A stretch of DNA of 11,919 bases, taken from contig NZ_CALHXD010000146.1 in the NCBI RefSeq assembly GCF_938040115.1, positions 1 to 11,919 of the forward strand, read 5' to 3'. A program made the translations under genes and the position numbers. The notes under the pieces were generated by a model. That model searched no databases and was not told where the DNA came from. It saw only the letters and a program-made list of their open reading frames with translations. Below are positions 7,190 through 11,919 of this stretch, in pieces. Origin of the DNA: an uncultured Campylobacter sp. Its GTDB lineage: Bacteria; Campylobacterota; Campylobacteria; Campylobacterales; Campylobacteraceae. The stretch's first letter is position 1, and each line of letters starts with the position of its first letter.

Positions 7190-8122
7190 ATAAATATCTA
7201 AGCTCAAATTTAGCTCGTCAATGACGCTAAGCATCTGCCTGACGTATCTTTGTTCGCGGCGAGCTTCGTTGATATCAGGCCTCTCAAAGAGTCGTCCCTC
7301 GAAAAAATTTCTCCTACTAAAGCAAAATAGATAAAATTTGTTATCCATAAAGGCCACGCTGGGCGATTTTAGAGTGTTTTTGTAGGCTTTTAGTATATTT
7401 AGCTTGCTCATAAACGCAGGCGTGAGCAGGTACCTAGCCTCTATCTTATCAGTCGTAAAAACTCTAAAATTTTCATTAAATTTGACGTCGTCGAGCAGCT
7501 CTTTGTCGCCTAAAAATTTAGTATTGAAATCCTTACTCACAGCGACCGTTTTGCCGCAAAATTTCTTATTAAACTCGCAAACTAGCACGCTACCCTTGAA
7601 GTCCGAATACTGATCAAACGCATACTTTAGCAGGACAAACGCGGCGACGTATTTGTTATTTACGCGTGGATATTCGCGCTCATGACTGATCACCTCGCAC
7701 AGGCTAAATTTGACGCCTTTATATACGCCGCGTACGCTATCTTCGCTATAAAATGTGCTCGGTCTATAAATCCCCGCCGCGTAAAATTCGCTCTGCGAGA
7801 TGCCGCCGTAAGCGCTATACGTAAAGCTTTCATCTATCTCGCCGATGAGCGCGCGGACGAAAACTTCTTTGTAAAATTCGTTGTATTCGTCCTGCGCTTT
7901 GCCTATGCTTTTTAGCTTTGCAGGCACCCAAAATAGCAAGCCAAAAAACAATACAAGCAAAACCAAAGCCGCTCCGCCGTCTAGATCAAAAATCTTAAGC
8001 GACGCAAAAAATAGAGCAAAAATGCCGACGCAAAAGGCGATAAGAGTGGGTGATCCCGCCGCTGCGGCTCGGCACTCTTTTTGTTTGTTTTTGGTTAATA
8101 TAAATGCTTGCGAAAGGGTCAT
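7184..8122 (-). CDS. DUF3137 family membrane protein, function unknown
   Basis: This 312-residue protein has two hydrophobic helices near the N-terminus (about 25-44 and 50-67) separated by a short loop (DLDGG), then a soluble domain of about 245 residues. That domain shows the DUF3137 pattern as I recognise it: YNEFYKEVFVRALIGEID, YGGISQSEFYAAGIY, YSEDSVRGVYKGVKFSLCEV, FNKKFCGKTVAVSKDF and FTTDKIEARYLLTPAFMSKL. No catalytic motif is apparent. With only two N-terminal helices, the large domain probably faces the cytoplasm. The start is ATG at 8122; the ribosome site is poor (AGCGAG), and a TAAAAT hexamer about 20 bases upstream on the minus strand is a possible -10. It is transcribed alone, converging on ttrA, and shares direction with ackA but is separated from it by 320 bases. 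Confidence 0.75.
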   Translation of the reverse strand: MTLSQAFILTKNKQKECRAAAAGSPTLIAFCVGIFALFFASLKIFDLDGGAALVLLVLFFGLLFWVPAKLKSIGKAQDEYNEFYKEVFVRALIGEIDESFTYSAYGGISQSEFYAAGIYRPSTFYSEDSVRGVYKGVKFSLCEVISHEREYPRVNNKYVAAFVLLKYAFDQYSDFKGSVLVCEFNKKFCGKTVAVSKDFNTKFLGDKELLDDVKFNENFRVFTTDKIEARYLLTPAFMSKLNILKAYKNTLKSPSVAFMDNKFYLFCFSRRNFFEGRLFERPDINEARREQRYVRQMLSVIDELNLSLDIYR

Positions 8123-8442
8123 TTGCTCGCTTTTGATTAAATTTTACGTAAATTTTGACCGAGCGCGGCTTAAAATAAAGTAAATCGGTTGGGTAAATTT
8201 GAGCGAGGATTTTTAAATTTTGAGAGATTTGGAGTCAAATTTGACTCGGCGCAAATTTTGAGTTTGGATAGCCAAATTTGCCGCCGTTTTTGAGCGTAAA
8301 TTTGAAATCAAATTTGACTGAGCCCCAGAAGCAACTCGTCAAATTTGTAGGCCACAAAGCTCGCCAAATCAAAGCGACCCGCCGAAAGCTTATTACTCTG
8401 CACAGGTCACGCAGACAAAAGCTCAAATTTAAGCGGTCAAAT
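8123..8442. other. Gene-free stretch dense in AAATTT words
   Basis: These 320 bases lie between the ackA stop and the start of the DUF3137 gene. I find no convincing gene: short open frames exist on both strands (65 and 63 codons) but lack ribosome sites, and their Lys-Phe runs come from the AAATTT word. Twelve AAATTT copies occur here, about one per 27 bases. Also present are a 16-bp perfect palindrome (8232-8247) and a small 5-bp stem (8397-8401 with 8411-8415). There is no clear T-tailed terminator for ackA on the minus strand. The promoter of the DUF3137 gene must lie near the left end. Confidence 0.6.
8232..8247. repeat. 16-bp perfect palindrome GAGTCAAATTTGACTC
   Basis: This is a fully self-complementary 16-mer centred on AAATTT, inside the ackA-DUF3137 spacer. 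GTCAAATTT or its complement recurs several times nearby and in the clpB-xerH gap. It could be a dimer-protein binding site, a remnant of a terminator, or an inverted pair of a genome-wide word. Confidence 0.55.
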
Positions 8443-9657
8443 TTAGAGATTTTCTATCACCCGCTTTGTTTCTAGCGCGATTTCTAGCTCCTCGTTAGTA
8501 GGCACGACGAGAGTTTTTACCGCTGCGTCAGGGGCGCTTAGATCGCGTATACCGCCACTAGCGGCAAAATTTAGCTCATGATCGATCTTGATGCCCATGT
8601 GCGTTAGGTCGTTGCAGATTTTCTCGCGGCTATACGGAGCGTTTTCGCCGATACCGCCAGTAAAAACGACCGCATCCACTCGGCCCAAAACCGCGTAATA
8701 CGCGCCGATATACTTTTTGATACGGTAGCAAAACATCTCAAAAGCTAGATGCGCGCGCTCGTCGCCGCCTTGCATCTTGACGACCACTTCGCGCATGTCG
8801 TTTGAGCCGCAGATGCCTAGCAGTCCGCTTTTTTTGTTTAAAAATGCGTCTATGCCCTCAGCCGTGAGCTCGCCTAAATTTAAAAGATATGTAAGCACCG
8901 CAGGGTCCATATCGCCGCTTCTAGTGCCCATTATCAGGCCTTCTAGCGGGCTTAAACCCATCGAGGTATCGACGCTTTTACCCCCTTGCACGGCGCAGGC
9001 GGAGGCTCCGTTGCCTAGATGCAGCGAGATAGCGTTAAATTTCTCATACGGCACGCCTAGATGTTCGGCGGCTTTTTTGGTAACGTAGTGGTGCGAGGTG
9101 CCGTGAAAGCCGTATCTACGGATATGCAGCCTCTTACAAAGATCAAATGGCAAGGCGTAGCGGTAGGCGTACTCGGGGATAGTTTGATGAAATACGGTAT
9201 CAAAAACGACGACGTGAGGCACCTTTTTGCCGCTTCCGTTTTTGTCCGTTTCTTGCATAGCATTTTTTATACCCGCTAGGTGGCCCGGGTTGTGAAGGGG
9301 CGCTAGCACGGAGTTTTGCTCGATTTTGGCGATCACGTCTGGGGTAACTAGAGCCGAGTCGCTAAAGCTCTCGCCGCCGTGCACGATGCGGTGTCCGATA
9401 CCGTCTAGCTCGCTAAAATCATGCAGGATATCTGAGCTAACAAACAGCCGCCTCATCGCCTCAAGCCCCTCGTGGTGGTCTTTTAGCGGAGCGCGCTCCT
9501 CGTAAATTTTATCCGCGCTAACGTCTTTTAGCTTGGCATAGGAGCTTGCTTCGCCGATCTTTTCGACTAGGCCGCTAGCGATGACGCGGTTATCGCCCAT
9601 ATCGAAAAGCTGAAATTTAACCGACGAGCTGCCTGAGTTTAAAACCAAAATTTTCAC
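8443..9657 (-). CDS. ackA: Acetate kinase
   Basis: AckA converts acetyl phosphate and ADP to acetate and ATP in the cytoplasm, the substrate-level phosphorylation step of acetate overflow; it is reversible. With the GTG start at 9657 the protein is 404 residues, the normal family length, and begins MKILVLNSGSSSVKF. An in-frame extension upstream would add 24 residues, many of them Arg and Lys, and is rejected because the family starts at MKILVLN and AAGGAG sits 7 bases before the GTG. Active-site residues seen: Asn7, Arg90 (GHRIVHGGE), catalytic Asp153 (VFDTVFH), His185 (RYGFHGTSHH), the HLGNGAS nucleotide loop, Arg246 (GTRSGDMDP), the FTGGIGEN loop and Glu389 (PTNEE). The GTG overlaps the pta stop by one base, so translation is probably coupled. 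Confidence 0.97.
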   Translation of the reverse strand: MKILVLNSGSSSVKFQLFDMGDNRVIASGLVEKIGEASSYAKLKDVSADKIYEERAPLKDHHEGLEAMRRLFVSSDILHDFSELDGIGHRIVHGGESFSDSALVTPDVIAKIEQNSVLAPLHNPGHLAGIKNAMQETDKNGSGKKVPHVVVFDTVFHQTIPEYAYRYALPFDLCKRLHIRRYGFHGTSHHYVTKKAAEHLGVPYEKFNAISLHLGNGASACAVQGGKSVDTSMGLSPLEGLIMGTRSGDMDPAVLTYLLNLGELTAEGIDAFLNKKSGLLGICGSNDMREVVVKMQGGDERAHLAFEMFCYRIKKYIGAYYAVLGRVDAVVFTGGIGENAPYSREKICNDLTHMGIKIDHELNFAASGGIRDLSAPDAAVKTLVVPTNEELEIALETKRVIENL

Positions 9658-11042
9658 TATTTTTCTCCTTCGTTTGCGGCTTGTATCGCGCTTATTAGGA
9701 CGGTATTTACGACGTCTCCCACGCCGCATCCGCGACTTAGGTCGTTTACCGGTTTTTTTAGACCTTGCAAGATCGGTCCGACGGCGACGCAGTTTGCGCT
9801 TCGTTGCGCGATTTTATAGCCGATATTGCCCGCGTTTAAATTTGGAAATACAAAAACGTTCGCGCGGCCTGCTACGTCGCTGTTTGGCAGCTTTTTGCGC
9901 GCTACTACGGGGTCTATGGCCGCATCGTACTGCACGGGAGCTTCGATTTTTAGGGCGGGATTTAGCTCGCGCGCTATCTCGCCGGCACTCCTAACCAGGT
10001 CTATATCCGCTCCGCTGCCGCTATCTCCGCTAGAGTAGCTTAGCATCGCTACTCGCGGCTCCAGTCCGAACGCGCGCGCCGTATCCGCCGAGGCTAGAGC
10101 GATTTGCGCTAGTTGCCGGGCATCCGGATTTGGGTTTATCGCGCAGTCGGCGTAGATCAGGATCTCCTCCGCAAAGCACATTATAAACGAGCTTGAAACT
10201 AGCGGGCTATCAGGGCGGGTTTTGATGATCTGAAGAGCGGGGCGGATGGTGTGCGCCGTGGTCGTGTTTGCGCCGCTCACCATGGCGTCTGCTAGGCCTT
10301 CTTGCACCAGCATCGTGGCAAAGTACGTCCTATCTCGCACGAGCTCGCGAGCCTGCTCCATGCTTACGCCCTTGCTTTTGCGAGCCTCAAAAAGCGCGGT
10401 GGTTAGGCGATCTGCGTACTCGTTTTTTTCTAAATTTATAAATCTCGCGTCGCTTAAATTTACGCCGAGCTTCTCCGCGTCAAATTTAACCTCGTTTTCG
10501 TCGCCCAAAAGGATCAAATTTACCGCGCCGCTTTTTAGTAAAATTTCGCTCGCTCTTAGTATCCGCTCGTCTTCGCTTTCTGTCAAAACGACGGTTTTTT
10601 TATCTTTTGCGGCGAGTTTAAATAGCGAGTTTTCAAAGCGCAGAGGCGTGATGATATCTTGCTTTGCATTTAAAATTTCATCCAAATTTCCGCTTACGAT
10701 TAGCTTTGAGTTTCGCGTAAAAAAGCTCAAATTTTCGCGGCAAAAAACGGGAACGTTTAAATGTCTAGCGATTTGTAAATTTAGTTCTATTTCACCGATA
10801 TTTGCTATGCTTTGCGCTGGTTTAACGAGCACGAAATCAGCGCTCCCCGCTAGGCGGTCAAATTCGTTTACCGCGCTTTTAAAAAACTCATGCTCGCTAC
10901 CGTTTTCAAAAGCTTTCAGAGCATTTTCTAGTCCGTAAAAATCATTGACGGGGTCAAAAACGGCTACATTTTTAAATTTTGTTGATATAATTTCGTAAAT
11001 TTCTTGAAAATTCGCGCCAAGCGCAAGGATAGAATCGGCCAT
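9657..11042 (-). CDS. pta: Phosphate acetyltransferase
   Basis: Pta converts acetyl-CoA and phosphate to acetyl phosphate and CoA, feeding AckA. Length is 461 residues: longer than the ~330 of catalytic-domain-only enzymes and shorter than the ~714 of E. coli Pta. The C-terminal catalytic domain (about 135-461) is clear from TVVLTESEDERIL, DRTYFATMLVQEGLADAM followed by VSGANTTTAHTIRPALQ, SYSSGDSGSG and PNSDVAGRANVFVFPNLNAG. The N-terminal ~130 residues look like a reduced form of the N-terminal and DRTGG-type regions of the long enzymes; no Walker A motif is left. The ATG at 11042 has AAGGA about 6 bases upstream. It forms an operon with ackA and is divergent from flgH, the same order as in C. 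jejuni. Confidence 0.95.
   Translation of the reverse strand: MADSILALGANFQEIYEIISTKFKNVAVFDPVNDFYGLENALKAFENGSEHEFFKSAVNEFDRLAGSADFVLVKPAQSIANIGEIELNLQIARHLNVPVFCRENLSFFTRNSKLIVSGNLDEILNAKQDIITPLRFENSLFKLAAKDKKTVVLTESEDERILRASEILLKSGAVNLILLGDENEVKFDAEKLGVNLSDARFINLEKNEYADRLTTALFEARKSKGVSMEQARELVRDRTYFATMLVQEGLADAMVSGANTTTAHTIRPALQIIKTRPDSPLVSSSFIMCFAEEILIYADCAINPNPDARQLAQIALASADTARAFGLEPRVAMLSYSSGDSGSGADIDLVRSAGEIARELNPALKIEAPVQYDAAIDPVVARKKLPNSDVAGRANVFVFPNLNAGNIGYKIAQRSANCVAVGPILQGLKKPVNDLSRGCGVGDVVNTVLISAIQAANEGEK
9665..9670 (-). promoter_or_regulatory. Ribosome binding site fixing the GTG start of ackA
   Basis: AAGGAG on the minus strand lies inside the last codons of pta, 7 bases before the ackA GTG. 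With the TAGTG stop-start overlap (9659-9655), it decides the start against the longer in-frame reading. Confidence 0.85.
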
Positions 11043-11052
11043 AATTTTCCTT

Positions 11053-11069
11053 TTGGAACTTGATTTGCT
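11053..11069 (+). promoter_or_regulatory. Sigma-54 (RpoN) promoter of flgH
   Basis: The -24 GG (11055-11056) and -12 GC (11067-11068) are exactly 10 bases apart, in the context TTGGAAC then TTTGCTT. This agrees with the Campylobacter RpoN pattern GGAA-N6-TTGC. Transcription would start near 11080, leaving a leader of about 25 bases. Ring, rod and hook genes of the Campylobacter flagellum belong to the RpoN/FlgSR class, which fits the downstream gene. Confidence 0.8.
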
Positions 11070-11070
11070 T

Positions 11071-11076
11071 ATTTTA
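11071..11076 (-). promoter_or_regulatory. Probable -10 box of pta-ackA
   Basis: TAAAAT on the minus strand lies about 28 bases before the pta ATG and predicts a start near 11064, inside the flgH sigma-54 element. The two promoters therefore overlap. A second TAAAAT, on the + strand (11080-11085), could serve flgH weakly, but the sigma-54 site is the better candidate. Confidence 0.45.
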
Positions 11077-11104
11077 TCGTAAAATTTTCACTTTAAGGTA
11101 AAGC

Positions 11105-11806
11105 GTGAGAAAAAATATTTACTTTTGCGCCCTTGCAGCAGCGTTTTTGAGCGGGTGCTTGCCTAGCGCCGATCCTCGCATAGACATGAAGCCGCCCGTT
11201 TACGTCGAGCAGCTTCCCGCCAAGCAGGTCAATAACCAACCAAACGCGGGCAGTCTTTTTGGTCGCGGCGACAACCCGCTTTTTGCCGACCGCAAGGCGA
11301 TGAACGTAAACGACATCGTAACCGTAGTCATCAGCGAGCGCGCCAACCAAAGCTCCAGCGGTAAGCACGACACGAGCAAAAACAGTGCGATAAGCCTCGG
11401 CGGAGGGATATTTAGCGCGGGCTCCGCGCCGCTATCTACGCTGGCCACTCAGCTAAACAAAGCCGGCGATATCGGCTTTAGCGCTGGCAATAAAAACGAA
11501 TTTACGGGTGCTGGATCTAGCGTGCGCGCAGAGGCCTTTACGACTACGATTTCAGCGCGCATCATCAAGGTGCTAGAAAACGGCAACTACTTTATCGAGG
11601 GTTCGCGCGAACTGCTCATAAACGGCGAAAAGCAGATCATGCAGCTTAGCGGCGTGATCCGTCCGTACGACATCTCAAACGCCAACGAGATCGACTCGCG
11701 CTACATCGCCGACGCCAAGATCTTATATAAAACCGAAGGCGACGTGGATAGGGCGACGAGGAAGCCGTGGGGGACGAAGCTTATGGAGGCGATCTGGCCT
11801 TTTTAG
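11105..11806 (+). CDS. flgH: FlgH, flagellar L-ring lipoprotein
   Basis: FlgH forms the outer-membrane L ring, the bushing around the flagellar rod. Length is 233 residues, normal for the family. The start is GTG at 11105 with AAGG 6 bases upstream. A lipoprotein signal ends in the lipobox LSGC with Cys18 as the acylated residue. Family blocks follow: GSLFGRGDNPLFADRKAM, VNDIVTVVISERANQSSSG, GSSVRAEAFTTTISARIIKV, ENGNYFIEGSRELLINGEKQ, LSGVIRPYDISNANEIDS and the C-terminal GTKLMEAIWPF. It is transcribed from a sigma-54 promoter shared back-to-back with pta. Its presence means the organism is flagellated, which argues against the non-motile C. gracilis. Confidence 0.97.
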   Translation: MRKNIYFCALAAAFLSGCLPSADPRIDMKPPVYVEQLPAKQVNNQPNAGSLFGRGDNPLFADRKAMNVNDIVTVVISERANQSSSGKHDTSKNSAISLGGGIFSAGSAPLSTLATQLNKAGDIGFSAGNKNEFTGAGSSVRAEAFTTTISARIIKVLENGNYFIEGSRELLINGEKQIMQLSGVIRPYDISNANEIDSRYIADAKILYKTEGDVDRATRKPWGTKLMEAIWPF

Positions 11807-11819
11807 TCTCTTTTGCTTT

Positions 11820-11919
11820 TTGGCGGCTTGTCTTTTTGCCCTATACGTCGTTGCTTTTAAATTTGGCTCGGTCATTACCGACGAGGTAACTCCCGTCGCC
11901 AAATTTAAAAGCGCCTCGT
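11820..11919 (+). CDS. Possible N-terminus of a membrane-anchored protein, cut by the window end
   Basis: A frame runs open from within the end of flgH to the window edge. From a TTG at 11820 it reads a hydrophobic stretch of about 12 residues (AACLFALYVVAF), then KFGSVITDEVTPVAKFKSAS, resembling one N-terminal membrane anchor followed by an exported domain. Codon choice is like the neighbours. However, no ATG or GTG is available and no ribosome site precedes the TTG. The GGAGG at 11785-11789 is too far away, and the segment includes a long inverted repeat. It may be simply the flgH terminator region. I do not recognise a family. Confidence 0.35.
   Translation, partial: MAACLFALYVVAFKFGSVITDEVTPVAKFKSAS
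11853..11912. repeat. 15-bp perfect inverted repeat downstream of flgH
   Basis: GCTTTTAAATTTGGC (11853-11867) and GCCAAATTTAAAAGC (11898-11912) are perfect inverted copies around a 30-base loop. The loop itself holds a 5-bp hairpin (11868-11872 with 11877-11881). There is no T-run after either arm. As RNA it would form a long stem and could stop transcription from flgH. It lies 46 bases past the flgH stop and overlaps the possible partial gene. Confidence 0.6.

Noticed and set aside
8235..8475. Two short open frames (63 and 65 codons) in the ackA-DUF3137 spacer
   Set aside because: Both start at TTG without ribosome sites, they overlap each other on opposite strands, one runs into ackA, and their Lys-Phe content reflects the AAATTT word.
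9658..9729. 24-residue Arg/Lys-rich N-terminal extension of AckA
   Set aside because: It overlaps pta, has no family match, and the GTG at 9657 has a good ribosome site and the correct family N-terminus.
10246..10938. 230-codon open frame on the + strand inside pta
   Set aside because: It lies wholly antisense to conserved Pta sequence, is Ser/Phe-rich as shadow frames here are, and has no ribosome site.
1..11919. tRNA, rRNA, CRISPR array, insertion sequence or prophage
   Set aside because: I saw no cloverleaf, no rRNA-like sequence, no regularly spaced repeats and no transposase. The only recombinase is the housekeeping XerH.

Overview
The window reads as chromosomal DNA from a flagellated Campylobacter of the higher-GC oral group (C. 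showae, C. rectus or C. curvus like). Three things point there: a single XerH-type recombinase, the flgH / pta / ackA gene order that C. jejuni also has, and the ClpB, FlgH and Pta sequence types. The species guess is an inference. Protein-coding density is high. Spacers are short and packed with the word AAATTT.

Layout, left to right. The 3' two thirds of clpB (1-1865, +) ends at a good intrinsic terminator and converges on xerH (2057-3121, -), the chromosome-dimer resolvase. A 167-base AT-rich spacer separates xerH from a divergent two-gene respiratory operon, ttrB-ttrA (3289-7039, +). It encodes an exported iron-sulfur subunit and an exported molybdopterin catalytic subunit of the tetrathionate reductase type. 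A long hairpin closes this operon. A two-helix membrane protein of the DUF3137 family (7184-8122, -) and a 320-base gene-free stretch follow. Next comes the acetate overflow pair pta-ackA (11042 down to 8443, -), translationally coupled by a one-base overlap. flgH, for the flagellar L-ring lipoprotein (11105-11806, +), is divergent from pta. The window ends in a possible partial open frame that contains a long inverted repeat.

How the parts work together. ttrB and ttrA would form a periplasmic terminal reductase, but the membrane quinol oxidase (ttrC) and the sensor-regulator pair (ttrSR) of the Salmonella locus are absent here. Electrons must therefore arrive through a partner encoded elsewhere. 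pta and ackA interconvert acetyl-CoA, acetyl phosphate and acetate with ATP formation. flgH faces pta across 62 bases that contain a textbook sigma-54 element (GG-N10-GC) for flgH, overlapping the likely pta promoter.

The most interesting signals are these. (1) AAATTT is enormously over-represented (about 84 copies counted by eye) and often sits in inverted arms next to stop codons. It is one version of RAATTY, the methylation site that marks DNA for uptake in C. jejuni. (2) The ttrBA operon lacks its membrane anchor. (3) A shared sigma-54 / housekeeping promoter lies between flagellar and acetate genes. (4) A 15-bp inverted repeat lies downstream of flgH. I see no tRNA, rRNA, CRISPR array or insertion sequence.
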